A stretch of DNA of 64,000 bases from the NCBI RefSeq assembly GCF_030758955.1, contig NZ_CP132360.1:2059072-2123071 (forward strand). Reading direction: 5' to 3'. Position 1 is the stretch's first letter; each line of letters starts with the position of its first letter. The notes beneath the pieces are model-generated. The model searched no databases. It was given only the letters and a program-made list of their open reading frames with translations, and was not told the origin of the DNA. The stretch is from Agrococcus beijingensis (GTDB lineage Bacteria; Actinomycetota; Actinomycetes; Actinomycetales; Microbacteriaceae). Positions 34,571 to 44,091 of this stretch are shown here, piece after piece. The position numbers and the translations under genes were made by a program.

Positions 34571-34576
34571 GCCCCC

Positions 34577-34582
34577 AGCGTA
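34577..34582 (-). promoter_or_regulatory. Leaderless -10 (TACGCT) of the PLDc_N-menD operon
   Basis: TACGCT on the minus strand ends 6 nt before the ATG at 34570. A divergent TAGGAT box is 24 bp away at 34606. Confidence 0.5.
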
Positions 34583-34605
34583 GGCCCGTTCGCTGTGTGC
34601 GCTCA

Positions 34606-34611
34606 TAGGAT
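34606..34611 (+). promoter_or_regulatory. Leaderless -10 (TAGGAT) of the DUF4229 gene
   Basis: TAGGAT ends 6 nt before the ATG at 34618, giving a divergent leaderless pair with the PLDc_N-menD operon. Confidence 0.55.
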
Positions 34612-34617
34612 TGAGCC

Positions 34618-34992
34618 ATGGGACCTTCGATGCGCTACCTCGTCGTGCGCGCGGCACTGTTCGTCGTGCCGTTCGCTCTGCTGATGATCGCGCAGGTGCC
34701 GTGGCCGCTGTCGCTCCTGATCGCGCTGGCCTTCGCCTTCGCCGCGTCGATCGTCTTCTTCCCGAAGCTGCGCGAGGAGGCTGCCGCAGACCTGCGTCGG
34801 ATGCGTGACGGCCGCAAGCGCGATGGCGTCGGTCCCGATGACGCCGACGTCGAGGACGGGGTGCTCGACGAGCCCGCGACGCCGGTGCGCGATGCCGATG
34901 GTGCCGCCGACAGCGCGACCGATGGCGCGACCGAGCCGCAGACCCGGGCGACCCGCGACGGCGACGACCCGGACGCATCCGCCCGACCGTAG
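34618..34992 (+). CDS. DUF4229-like small membrane protein
   Basis: A 124-residue protein. Two hydrophobic helices (about 7-25 and 29-47) are followed by FFPKLREEAAADLRRMRDGR, characteristic of DUF4229, and an acidic, disordered C-terminus. DUF4229 genes commonly accompany menaquinone genes in actinobacteria, but their role is not established. It is convergent with the first PEFxMP paralogue, with one base between stops. Confidence 0.8.
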   Translation: MGPSMRYLVVRAALFVVPFALLMIAQVPWPLSLLIALAFAFAASIVFFPKLREEAAADLRRMRDGRKRDGVGPDDADVEDGVLDEPATPVRDADGAADSATDGATEPQTRATRDGDDPDASARP

Positions 34993-34993
34993 G

Positions 34994-36055
34994 TCAAGCG
35001 CACGCCTCCCAGTCGCGCTCGGTCGGCGGGGTGCTGCCGCGCGGGATCGGCGCGCTGCACAGCCAGTCGATGCCGCCCGCGGCGCCCACCGCCGCGCGGA
35101 CGCCCACCTCGAGCTGCGTCGGCCCCGACGTGCCGTCCTGCAGCACGCGCACCGGCACGTCGAAGTCGACCGCGCTGTCGGGCGCGAGGCTCGAGGTGGT
35201 CTGGTCACCCAGACCGAGCAGCGCCGGGGAGGGCAGCCCGCACGAGCCGCTCGCCTGGCAGGCCACGGCGTGCGACAGGGCCAGCGCCCTGACCTGCTCG
35301 ACCAAGCCGTCTGGCACGCTCCAGCGCGCCGGGTTGCTGAACTGCGCCGTGCTCGGGTCGCCGTCGATGACGACGGTCGCCGCCTCGACGTTCGCGACGC
35401 CGTGGTCGAACGCCTCGACGCGGTACATGCCCGGGTACAGCGGCGTGGCCTCGCCGCCGGCGACCTCGGCGCCCAGCTGACGCGGCAGCGCCCCGAGCCC
35501 GGCGGCGTCGAGCAGCACCGGCTCGGCCACGGTGGTCGTCAGGCGCCAGGATCCGCCCTCGCGCACCGCATCGAGCTGCCGCTCCACGCGTCGCTGCCCG
35601 GTGCGGAAGTCGACGACCACGGTGGCGGTGTCGCCGTCGAGCTCGACCGCCTCGACGCCGAACGCCGGGAGGCGAGCCGCTGCGGCGAGCGCCGCGGCGG
35701 TGAGCAGCGGTGCCGGGCCGTCGACGGGCACCAGCGCGGTCGCGGCATCGCCGCGGCCGTCGGCGATCGCCCCGAGGTAGTCGACGGCGACGGCGGTGAG
35801 CGCCTCGGTCGCGGCCGCTTCGGCCTGGCGCTCCACTGCCTGCACGATCGCCGCCGTGGCGCCGCCGATCACGGCGAGCCCCACCAGGACGCCGCCGACC
35901 ATCATCCGGCGGCGGGCCGCCGTGCGCGGTGCGGCCGGGGCTGGGTCTGGTTCAGCAGCCGCAGGCTCGTTCGCCGCTGGAAGCGATGCGTCGGCGCGCT
36001 GTCGGGCCTCCGGCCGTTGCGGCGGCATCTCGAACTCCGGCATCCCCGACGACAC
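34994..36055 (-). CDS. PEFxMP-family membrane protein, paralogue 1
   Basis: A 353-residue protein of a family I do not recognise. It starts GTG and shows MPEFEMP (5-11), a Pro/Ala-rich cytoplasmic linker, one transmembrane helix (about 50-72), and an outside domain. The latter has ALTAVAVDYLGAIADGRGDA, a LYPGMYRVEAF segment, CQASGSCGLP, and a final Cys pair (WLCSAP...EACA). Four cysteines suggest two disulfides. It is most similar to the next gene and looks like a recent duplicate. A GATGAT box lies 6 nt before the GTG. No function is assigned; cell-envelope location is inferred. Confidence 0.75.
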   Translation of the reverse strand: MSSGMPEFEMPPQRPEARQRADASLPAANEPAAAEPDPAPAAPRTAARRRMMVGGVLVGLAVIGGATAAIVQAVERQAEAAATEALTAVAVDYLGAIADGRGDAATALVPVDGPAPLLTAAALAAAARLPAFGVEAVELDGDTATVVVDFRTGQRRVERQLDAVREGGSWRLTTTVAEPVLLDAAGLGALPRQLGAEVAGGEATPLYPGMYRVEAFDHGVANVEAATVVIDGDPSTAQFSNPARWSVPDGLVEQVRALALSHAVACQASGSCGLPSPALLGLGDQTTSSLAPDSAVDFDVPVRVLQDGTSGPTQLEVGVRAAVGAAGGIDWLCSAPIPRGSTPPTERDWEACA

Positions 36056-36082
36056 GCCTCCATCATCGCCCAGGGAAGAGGC

Positions 36083-36961
36083 TCAGGCGCACGCCCCCAG
36101 CAGCGCGCCGGGGGGCACCGCGCACGAGCCGGCCGACTGGCAGGCGGTGGCGTGCGACAGCGCGCGCTCCGGAGCGCCATCGAGGACGTCGGTCGGAGCA
36201 CTCCACGCAACGGTCCACCCAAGCGATTGGAAGTCGACGGTCGTGCGGGGGTCGCCGTCAACCACGAGCGTGACCGGGCTGATCTGCACGAACCCGTGCT
36301 CGATCGCCTCGGTGCGGTACATGCCGGGGTAGAGCAGCGTGCCGCCATCGCGGCCGATCTCCATGTCGAGCAGCCTCGGGAGCGGACCGATGACAGACTC
36401 CTCGAGCACGACGCGCTCGGCGAGGCTGGTCGTCAGCCGCCACGTGCCGTCCTGGCGCACGGCGTCGAGCCGCCGCTCGACGCGGCGCTGCCCGCTGCGG
36501 AAGTCGACGACCACGGTCGCGCTGTCGCCGTCGAGCTCGACCGCCTCGACGCCGCACTCCTGGATGCGAGCCGCTGCGGCGCGCGCCGCGTCGGTGAGCA
36601 GCCGTGCCGGGCCGTCGACGGGCACCATCGCGGTCGCGGCATCGCCGCGGCCCTCCGCGATCGCCCCGAGGTAGTCGACCGCGACGGCGGTCAGCGCCTC
36701 GGTCGCCGCGTCGTCGACCGCGCGCTGCACGCCCTGGACGATCGCCGCCGTCGAGCCGCCGACGATCGCGAGCGCCGCGAGGACGGCGCCGACGATGAGC
36801 CGGCGGCGAGCGACTCCGTGCCCGGAGCCCTCCCGGGGGAGGTCTTCCTCGTCCCGCTCGTCAGCAGGCGCTGCAGGCTCTGCCTCGACCGTGCGCGCAG
36901 GGCTCGCCGCTGTGCCCGGCTGCTCGGGCGGCATCTCGAACTCCGGCATCGATGTCGGCAC
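36083..36961 (-). CDS. PEFxMP-family membrane protein, paralogue 2 (short form)
   Basis: A 292-residue near-duplicate of paralogue 1: MPEFEMP (5-11), acidic linker, helix at about 53-75, and EALTAVAVDYLGAIAEGRGDAA. It ends soon after the first cysteine pair (CQSAGSCAVPPGALLGACA), lacking the ~60-residue terminal segment and second Cys pair of the others. This may be a secondary truncation or a specialised short form. A GATGAT box is 6 nt before its GTG. Unknown function. Confidence 0.72.
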   Translation of the reverse strand: MPTSMPEFEMPPEQPGTAASPARTVEAEPAAPADERDEEDLPREGSGHGVARRRLIVGAVLAALAIVGGSTAAIVQGVQRAVDDAATEALTAVAVDYLGAIAEGRGDAATAMVPVDGPARLLTDAARAAAARIQECGVEAVELDGDSATVVVDFRSGQRRVERRLDAVRQDGTWRLTTSLAERVVLEESVIGPLPRLLDMEIGRDGGTLLYPGMYRTEAIEHGFVQISPVTLVVDGDPRTTVDFQSLGWTVAWSAPTDVLDGAPERALSHATACQSAGSCAVPPGALLGACA

Positions 36962-37007
36962 GCATCCATCATCGCCCAGTCCGCTGTGGCGGTGCCGCGC
37001 GGCTCGC

Positions 37008-37967
37008 TCAGGCGGCGGGCACGAACCCGGCCGGGCCGCCCCAGATGGCGACCGCGAGGCCGACGCCGTAGAGCAGCGCGGTCGCGCCGGTGAGCCCGAG
37101 CGCGGTGATGAGGTCGCGCGGCGAGCGCGCCATCACGACGATCACCATCGCGGGACCCGCCAGCAGCAGCACGGCGAAGACGACGAAGCCGTAGGCGAGC
37201 GCGTACGAGAAGACCCAGAGGATGACGAACGGCACGAGCATCAGCGCGACGTAGAGCGCCTTCGAGGGGCCGCGGCCGATCAGGGTCGCCAGGCTGCGCT
37301 TGCCGGCGGCGCGGTCGGTGTCGATGTCGCGCAGGTTGTTGCACACCATCAGCGCAGCCGAGATGCAGCCGATCGCGACACCCAGCGCGATGGCGTCCTC
37401 GGTGACGCGACCGATGATCGCGTAGACGGTGCCGCAGACGGCGACGGGCCCGAAGAAGAGGAACGCCATCAGCTCGCCGAGCGCGTAGTACCCGTAGGGA
37501 CGCTTGCCGCCGGTGTAGCCCCAGGCGGCGAGCAGGCACACGACGCCGACGAGCAGCAGCAACCAGCGGCCGCTCAGCAGCACGACCACCAGCCCCGCGA
37601 GCGCACCCGCGGCCAGGAAGCCGATCGCGACATTGCGCACCGCCTTCGGCGCCGCCTTGCCGGCACCGACGAGGCGGCCGGGGCCGACGCGCACCGCGTC
37701 CGTGCCCTTCACGCCGTCGGAGTAGTCGTTGGCGTAGTTCACGCCGATCTGCATGCAGATGGCGAGCGCCAGGCAGGCGAGCGCGATGCCGAGGTGGTAG
37801 CCCTCGGCGTTGAACGCCGCGGCGGTGCCGAGCACGACGGGCGCGATCGCCATGCCGAGCGTGCGGGGGCGGGAGGCAGCGATCCAGTCGCGCCAGGTCG
37901 CGGGGCTCGGCGCGGTGCCGTCGTGCTGGGCGCGCTTGGCCGGGTTGCCGGAACGAGGAGAGGACAT
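37008..37967 (-). CDS. menA: 1,4-dihydroxy-2-naphthoate polyprenyltransferase
   Basis: A 319-residue UbiA-family membrane enzyme that joins the prenyl tail to dihydroxynaphthoate. QIGVNYANDYSDGVKGTD contains the first Asp-rich Mg2+ site, and CNNLRDIDTDRAAGKRSLATLIG the second. Nine helices are expected. The ATG at 37967 is 7 nt after a TACCAT box. It is flanked by the PEFxMP genes and menE. Confidence 0.95.
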   Translation of the reverse strand: MSSPRSGNPAKRAQHDGTAPSPATWRDWIAASRPRTLGMAIAPVVLGTAAAFNAEGYHLGIALACLALAICMQIGVNYANDYSDGVKGTDAVRVGPGRLVGAGKAAPKAVRNVAIGFLAAGALAGLVVVLLSGRWLLLLVGVVCLLAAWGYTGGKRPYGYYALGELMAFLFFGPVAVCGTVYAIIGRVTEDAIALGVAIGCISAALMVCNNLRDIDTDRAAGKRSLATLIGRGPSKALYVALMLVPFVILWVFSYALAYGFVVFAVLLLAGPAMVIVVMARSPRDLITALGLTGATALLYGVGLAVAIWGGPAGFVPAA

Positions 37968-37974
37968 CACCTCG

Positions 37975-37980
37975 ATGGTA
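37975..37980 (-). promoter_or_regulatory. Leaderless -10 (TACCAT) of menA
   Basis: TACCAT on the minus strand ends 7 nt before the menA ATG at 37967 and supports that start over upstream in-frame extension. Confidence 0.5.
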
Positions 37981-37999
37981 GTCAGCCGGCGCGGCCCTC

Positions 38000-38998
38000 C
38001 TAGCCGAAGAGGCCTCGGCGGCGCTCCTGCGTGCGGCTCGCCACGAGGCGACCCAGGCGCTTGCGGTCGGGCTTGCCGGAAGGCGTGGTCGGCATCACCG
38101 ACACCGTCACCAGGTGGTTGGGGCGGGCCGGCTTGCCGAGCGCGTTGCCGACCGCCGCGCGGATCTCGGCCAGCGACGGCTTCAGCGTCGTGACGACCGC
38201 CGGCACCTCGCCCCACTCGGGGTGCGGGGCGGCGACGACCACCGCATCCGCCGCGAAGGTCTGCACCACGTGCTCGACCGCGGCGAGCGAGATCTTGATG
38301 CCGCCCGAGTTGATGACGTCGTCGATGCGGCCAGAGACCTGCAGCGTGCCGCCGATCAGGCTGCCGGCGTCGCCGGTCTTGTACCAGCGGGTGCCGGAGC
38401 CGTCGGTGACGAAGCGCTTCTCGGTGAGCGCGGCGTCCTCATAGCCGTCGGCGAGCTGCGGAGCCGCGATCTCGATCTGATCGGTGAGGCGGATCTTCAC
38501 GTCGCGCAGCGGCTGGCCATCCCACACGCAGCCGCCGACCGTCTCGGTCGCGCCGTAGGTGCGGGTGATGCGCCAGCCGAGCCGTGCGGCGCGCTCGATG
38601 AGGCCGAACGGCGCGCGCTGGCCGCCGAGCAGGATGCGGTCGAGGCGCGCGATCGGCCCGATGAACGAGCGGTCGAGCGCGGCCGCGTCGACCAGCCGGG
38701 CGAGCTGGGTCGGCACCAGCGAGGTGTACTTGCGGTCGTGCTCGAGGCTCTGCACCGCCTCGACGAAGGCCTCGGCCGTGAAGGCGCCCTCGGTGCGCAC
38801 GAGCGGGGCGCCCGAGACCTCGTTGCGCCAGACCACGTTCTTGCCGGCGATGTAGTGCTCCGGCAGCGCCAGCACCCACTGACCGGCGCCGCCGAGCCGC
38901 TCGATGGCCGCGTCAGTGGACGCGGCGATCGCCTCGTCGGAGATGATGACGCGCTTGGGCACGCCGCTCGATCCGCTCGTCTCGACGACGATGCCCAT
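38000..38998 (-). CDS. menE: o-Succinylbenzoate-CoA ligase
   Basis: A 332-residue AMP-forming acyl-CoA ligase, shorter than most because the N-terminal domain is reduced, as is usual in actinobacterial MenE. It shows the P-loop ETSGSSGVPKRV, ITRTYGATETVGG, WYKTGDAGSL and GRIDDVINSGGIKIS, ending with the catalytic Lys in PSGKPDRKRLG. The ATG at 38998 sits 6 nt after a perfect GGAGGT site, better than the upstream GTG. It lies 32 bp from menA. Confidence 0.93.
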   Translation of the reverse strand: MGIVVETSGSSGVPKRVIISDEAIAASTDAAIERLGGAGQWVLALPEHYIAGKNVVWRNEVSGAPLVRTEGAFTAEAFVEAVQSLEHDRKYTSLVPTQLARLVDAAALDRSFIGPIARLDRILLGGQRAPFGLIERAARLGWRITRTYGATETVGGCVWDGQPLRDVKIRLTDQIEIAAPQLADGYEDAALTEKRFVTDGSGTRWYKTGDAGSLIGGTLQVSGRIDDVINSGGIKISLAAVEHVVQTFAADAVVVAAPHPEWGEVPAVVTTLKPSLAEIRAAVGNALGKPARPNHLVTVSVMPTTPSGKPDRKRLGRLVASRTQERRRGLFG

Positions 38999-39033
38999 GG
39001 TCACACCTCCGTTCGCGTCGGGATCCTGCTCGT

Positions 39034-39933
<900 letters not shown>

Positions 39934-39939
39934 CCGACC

Positions 39940-39945
39940 ACCCTA
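39940..39945 (-). promoter_or_regulatory. Leaderless -10 (TAGGGT) of menB
   Basis: TAGGGT on the minus strand ends 6 nt before the GTG start of menB at 39933. Confidence 0.5.
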
Positions 39946-39986
39946 GCCATCGGAGCGCCCCGATTCTGGGTGCCGGATCCTGGGTG

Positions 39987-41060
39987 TCAGGGCTCGCAGG
40001 TCGAGGTCGGGCCGCCGAGCACGCCCGGCTGGCCGCACTCCCAGCGCAGGGGCTCGTCGCGGTCGTCGAGCACGGCGCGCAGCTGCATCTGGAAGAACGG
40101 CTGCGCCGGGGCGTCGAGCGCCGTGAAGCCCACGATCAGGTCGATGGTGCGCGCCACCGGATCCGACGCCGTCAGCGTCACCCGGTCGACGAAGCGGAGC
40201 CGCGATCCGGACGGCACGAGGCAGCCCGGACGCTCCCGGCACGACTCGATCGCAGCCTCGGCGAGCTCCGTGGCGCGCTCCGCCACCGCAGGCACGACCG
40301 TCACGGTCACCTCGGGAGCGGTCGGCGTGCGCGGGTCGCCGTCGACCGCGAAGACGTCGCCGCCGACGACCAGCACCGGCCCCGCTGCCGCGTCGAAGGT
40401 GTAGACGCCGGGGTACAGCATGACCGGCAGGAAGCCGCCCAGCCGCACGCCCGCGACCGTCGCGCGGAGCGAGTTGCCGGGCTCGCGGGCGTCGACGACC
40501 TCGGCGAGCGAGGTGCGCAGCTGCCACGCGTCGTCGACCCGCTCGGCCTGCAGCGTGCGATAGACGTCGACGCCGTAGACCCGGTAGTGCACCTCCGCGG
40601 TGCCGCGGTCGCCCTCGACGTGCACCACCTCGACCTGCGGCACCTCGATCGTCCGCGCGGCGCGGAGCACCTCGGGCGGCGCCGCGTAGGCGAGGCCGCG
40701 GATCGGCACCATCTCGGTCGCGGCGCGCGAGTCGCCGGCCGCGATCGCGTCGACGTAGGCGAGCGCCGCCGCCCGCAGCTCCTGCGCGGCGGTGTCGGCA
40801 CCCGCGCGCTCGGCCGCGACGAGCGCGCCCGGCACACCGATCCCGGCGACCAGGCCCAGCACCGCTGCGGCGGCGAGGTGCGTCCACCTGAGCCGCCGCC
40901 GGCCTCCGTGCTCGGTCGGGTCGAACCCGTCGGGCTCGAGCACCGCCGGGTCGGGAGGCACGATCTCCACCGGCCGCCGCGCCTGCTGGGCCTCCGAGCG
41001 CATCGACGCCGCAGTCGACTCCGGCGGTGGCATCACGAACTCCGGAGAGCCGGTCGACAT
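39987..41060 (-). CDS. PEFxMP-family membrane protein, paralogue 3
   Basis: A 357-residue protein with SPEFVMPPP (5-13), a linker of ~60 residues, a helix near 75-100, and an outside domain. The family landmarks are present: AALAYVDAIAAGDSRAATEMVP, MLYPGVYTFD, DGDPRTP, CRERPGCLVPSG, and the C-terminal RWECGQPG...TCEP. It is the most divergent of the long forms. A GAGAAT box ends 6 nt before the ATG, as in the other copies. Unknown function. Confidence 0.72.
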   Translation of the reverse strand: MSTGSPEFVMPPPESTAASMRSEAQQARRPVEIVPPDPAVLEPDGFDPTEHGGRRRLRWTHLAAAAVLGLVAGIGVPGALVAAERAGADTAAQELRAAALAYVDAIAAGDSRAATEMVPIRGLAYAAPPEVLRAARTIEVPQVEVVHVEGDRGTAEVHYRVYGVDVYRTLQAERVDDAWQLRTSLAEVVDAREPGNSLRATVAGVRLGGFLPVMLYPGVYTFDAAAGPVLVVGGDVFAVDGDPRTPTAPEVTVTVVPAVAERATELAEAAIESCRERPGCLVPSGSRLRFVDRVTLTASDPVARTIDLIVGFTALDAPAQPFFQMQLRAVLDDRDEPLRWECGQPGVLGGPTSTCEP

Positions 41061-41133
41061 GGCGACATTCTCCCGCCGGCGCGGCCTTCCGGCCAGTGTC
41101 CTCTTGCCGACAGTCCGGCGCCAGCTGCGCGCA

Positions 41134-42273
41134 TCAGCCGAGCGCCGGGCAGGGCGTGAGCGCTCCCTCGTACTCCCCCGGGCGCCCGCACTCCCACCGG
41201 GTCGGCACGCCCTCGGCGTCGTAGTGCATCCGCACCTGCATCTCGACCGCCGGGCCGCGCACCCCCGACGTCAGCGGCACCACCAGCTGCACCGTGCCCG
41301 CGGCCCCGTCGTGCCACAGCACGTAGGCGCCCTGGTTCGCGTCGAGGCCGTCGGTCGACTGCAGCGGGCAGTCGGGGGCTGCGACGCACTCGACCGCCGC
41401 CCGGAACGCCATCTCGCCGGCAGCGGTCGCCAGCGCCGGCTCCAGCGACATCGTGGGGAAGATCTCGACCGCGGTGCGGGGATCCCCGTCGACGGTGAAG
41501 CGCTCGCCGGCGGTGCGGAGCACCGGCCCGGACGTCTCGTCGAGCGTGTAGCCGCCGGGGTAGAGGAGGAGGCGATCGATCAGCGGCGTGCCGGCGATCA
41601 TCGCCACATCGCCCTGCTGGCTCGCGAAGACGCTCACGGGCTCGGCCAGCGAGGTGACCAGCCGCCAGGCGCCGTCGACGCGCTCCGCGTCGAGCAGGAT
41701 GCGCGTGCTGCCGCGACCGGTGCGGAACGAGATCGCGACGCTCGCCGCGTCGCCGTCGACCTGCACCTGCCAGGTCTTCACGCCCTCGATCGGCGCTGCG
41801 GCGGCGAGCACCGCGTCCGGCGCGACCTCGTCGCCCGCCGACCCCGGCGGCACCATCGCCGTCGCGTCGGCGGCTCGGCCCTCGACGATCGCCCGCATGT
41901 AGTCGTCGGCGAGGGCGCGCACGGCATCGACCTCCCCGGCCGCCGCGGCGCGCTCGAGGCCCTGCACCGTCGCGGGGATGCCCGCGCCCAGCAGCGCGCC
42001 GACGAGCCCGGCGACCAGCAGGTGCCGCCACACGAGCCTCGGTCGCTGCGCGACCCGGTCGTCGGATGCTTCGGGCTCGGCCGTCAGGTCGGTCGCGTCG
42101 CTGGCGGGGCGGGGCGGGGCCTGCACGTGCGGCGCAGTGCCCGGATGCCGCTGCGCAGTGCCCGGATGCCGCTGCGCGGTGCCGGGATGCTGCTGCGCCG
42201 TGCGATCGAGAGCGGCACTGGTCGGCGCCCGCTCCCCGGCAGGCATCTCGAACTCCGGCATCGCCGTCGACAC
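41134..42273 (-). CDS. PEFxMP-family membrane protein, paralogue 4
   Basis: A 379-residue protein with MPEFEMP (5-11), a linker containing a threefold repeat of seven residues (AQRHPGT type), a helix following RLVWRHLLVAGLVGALLGAG, and the outside domain with ALADDYMRAIVEGRAADATAMVP, LLYPGGYTLDE, DGDPRTA, CVAAPDCPLQ and TRWECGRPGEYEGALTPCP. Very similar to paralogue 5. A CAAGAT box is 6 nt before its GTG. Unknown function. Confidence 0.75.
   Translation of the reverse strand: MSTAMPEFEMPAGERAPTSAALDRTAQQHPGTAQRHPGTAQRHPGTAPHVQAPPRPASDATDLTAEPEASDDRVAQRPRLVWRHLLVAGLVGALLGAGIPATVQGLERAAAAGEVDAVRALADDYMRAIVEGRAADATAMVPPGSAGDEVAPDAVLAAAAPIEGVKTWQVQVDGDAASVAISFRTGRGSTRILLDAERVDGAWRLVTSLAEPVSVFASQQGDVAMIAGTPLIDRLLLYPGGYTLDETSGPVLRTAGERFTVDGDPRTAVEIFPTMSLEPALATAAGEMAFRAAVECVAAPDCPLQSTDGLDANQGAYVLWHDGAAGTVQLVVPLTSGVRGPAVEMQVRMHYDAEGVPTRWECGRPGEYEGALTPCPALG
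42137..42199. repeat. 21-bp in-frame tandem repeat (3 copies) in paralogue 4
   Basis: Three 21-bp units (GTGCCCGGATGCCGCTGCGC plus one base) at 42137, 42158 and 42179 encode the seven-residue linker repeat. The third unit has diverged. Copy number is likely to vary between strains by slippage without breaking the frame. Confidence 0.85.
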
Positions 42274-42346
42274 GACACCATCTTGGCCCTTCCGCGGCGC
42301 GTTGGCGCCTGCGGAGATCCGTCGTCGGTGCGCCCGCCCGGCCAGC

Positions 42347-43456
42347 TCAGTCGATGGTGGGGCACGGCGCGAGCTCGACCTCGTAGGAGCCGGGCAGGCC
42401 GCATTCCCACCGCGTCGGCGTGCCCGCGTCGTCGTAGTACATCCGCATCTGCAGATCCAGGTACTGGGCGGCCGCGCCGTCGTTCGCCATCATCTGCACC
42501 GACAGCTCTGCGAAGCCGAGGCTCTCGTCGCGGCGATGCACCCACACGTTGTTGGCCGAGCCCGTCAGCTGCGCGCCAGGAGGCACGCGGCACTGCGGGG
42601 TGCCGGCGCACGCCTCGACCGAGCGCAGCGCTATCTCGACCGCCTGATCCTGCACGCGAGGCACCAGCATGATGCTCGTGTAGACCTCCACCGGCGAGCT
42701 CGGGTCGCCGTCGACCACGAACGGCTCGCCGCTGGTCATGAACAGCGGCCCCGCGGCCTCGTCGACCGTGTAGCGGCCGGGATACAGGTGCGTGCGCCGG
42801 TCGACCAGCGGCGTGCCGGCCACCGTGGGCTCCTGGCCGGGCTGATTCGCGTAGACCACCACCGGCTCGGCGAGCGAGGTCGTCAGGCGCCACCCGGCGT
42901 CGGAGCGCTCGGCCTCGAGCGTCAGCGTCCTGTCGCGACCCGCGGCGCGATATTCCACCGAGACGGTCGCCAGGTCGCCGTCGATGTGCACCTGGCGCGT
43001 CTCGATCTCGGCCGTCGGCCGCGCCGACGCCAGCACCGCGTCGGGCGCCGCCACGGCGCGCGCCCCGTCGAGCGGCACGATCGCGGTCGCGTCGTCGGCG
43101 CGCCCCTCGGCGATCGCCGTCAGGTAGTCGGTCGCGAGCGCCCGCAGCCCTTCGACCTCGGCGGCGGCGACTGCCCGGTCGACCACCTGGAAGGTGGCCG
43201 GCACCGCGGCACCGATGACCGCGCCGATCAGGCCCGCGACCAGCAGGTGGCGCATGCCGAGGCGCCGACGTGCCGGCAAGGGTTCGTCGGATGCGTCGGG
43301 CTCGGTCGTCAGGTCGTTCGCGTCGAGCGGGGCCGGGCCGCCGTCGCGCACCGGCGGCGCGCCGAGCGGGTGCCGTGCCGCGCCGTCGGCTGCGCGCGCG
43401 GGCAGCGTCTCCGGCGCAGCGGCAGGCATCTCGAACTCGGGCATCGGCGTCGACAC
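42347..43456 (-). CDS. PEFxMP-family membrane protein, paralogue 5
   Basis: A 369-residue protein starting at GTG 43456 (VSTPMPEFEMP), with a CAAGAT box 6 nt upstream. The linker is followed by GMRHLLVAGLIGAVIGAAVPATFQ, then ALATDYLTAIAEGRADDATAIVP, HLYPGRYTVDE, DGDPSSP, CAGTPQCRVPPG and RWECGLPGSYEVELAPCP. It is a close relative of paralogue 4. An upstream in-frame ATG at 43513 is less likely because it lies before the predicted promoter. Unknown function. Confidence 0.75.
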   Translation of the reverse strand: MSTPMPEFEMPAAAPETLPARAADGAARHPLGAPPVRDGGPAPLDANDLTTEPDASDEPLPARRRLGMRHLLVAGLIGAVIGAAVPATFQVVDRAVAAAEVEGLRALATDYLTAIAEGRADDATAIVPLDGARAVAAPDAVLASARPTAEIETRQVHIDGDLATVSVEYRAAGRDRTLTLEAERSDAGWRLTTSLAEPVVVYANQPGQEPTVAGTPLVDRRTHLYPGRYTVDEAAGPLFMTSGEPFVVDGDPSSPVEVYTSIMLVPRVQDQAVEIALRSVEACAGTPQCRVPPGAQLTGSANNVWVHRRDESLGFAELSVQMMANDGAAAQYLDLQMRMYYDDAGTPTRWECGLPGSYEVELAPCPTID

Positions 43457-43603
43457 GAGTCCATCTTGGCCCGTGCGGCCGCCGGAAGCACCCCGCGGGA
43501 GCGAATCGTCCACCGCCGTGTCCAGCGGGTGCGCCCCGGCCTCGTCGACGAACGGTCAGAGCGGTGCCGAGGCGTCCGCTCAGGCCCGACGCATCCGCTC
43601 AGA

Positions 43604-43657
43604 CCCGACGCGTCAGATCGGCCCGACGCGTCAGATCGGCCCGACGCGTCAGATCGG
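43604..43657. repeat. Three perfect 18-bp tandem repeats
   Basis: The unit CCCGACGCGTCAGATCGG occurs three times without change at 43604, 43622 and 43640, with degenerate relatives (GACGCATCCGCTCAGA) just upstream. The last copy overlaps the 3' end of the 128-residue membrane protein gene. Perfect identity implies recent expansion. Confidence 0.9.
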
Positions 43658-44035
43658 TGCCGAGAGCGCTCCGAGGAAGCCCCAGCCGAACCAGCTCGCC
43701 GCGCCGAAGAGCACGAGGAACCCGAGACCCAGGGCGCTGCCGAAGACGCCCGCTCGTCGCCCATCCGCCTTGGTCGCGGCCATGCAGCCGACGACGACGC
43801 CGACCAGCCCGACGATCACCGCGGTCGCCAGCACCGCGATCACGATCGGCAGCTCGCCCGGGCGCGGAGCGAACAGATAGCTGAACTGCTGCACGAGCGA
43901 GAGCACCTGCAGCACGAGCGCCGCCCCGAGCAGCCAGATCGACAGCGCACCCAGGAACGCGGCGCGGCGGTCGTGCACGACACGGCGCGCGGGCCGTTCG
44001 ACTGCAGCGGCTTCGTCGAGGAGATCTTGGAGCAT
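43649..44035 (-). CDS. Four-helix membrane protein of unknown function
   Basis: A 128-residue protein with an amphipathic start and four hydrophobic helices (about 30-50, 62-85, and two near the C-terminus ending ASWFGWGFLGALSAPI). Not recognised. It sits between PEFxMP paralogues 5 and 6 on the same strand, and its last codons lie in the 18-bp tandem repeat, so the C-terminus may vary. Confidence 0.6.
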   Translation of the reverse strand: MLQDLLDEAAAVERPARRVVHDRRAAFLGALSIWLLGAALVLQVLSLVQQFSYLFAPRPGELPIVIAVLATAVIVGLVGVVVGCMAATKADGRRAGVFGSALGLGFLVLFGAASWFGWGFLGALSAPI

Positions 44036-44091
44036 CGGTCGATGCTACGAGCGCGACCGAGCGCGGCACGGAAGGCGCGCGGACGCATCCG

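Noticed and set aside
42137..42199. CRISPR-like short repeats
   Set aside because: Three 21-bp units are directly adjacent with no spacers and encode an in-frame protein repeat.
43604..43657. CRISPR or att repeats
   Set aside because: Units are contiguous without spacers and no cas or integrase gene is nearby.
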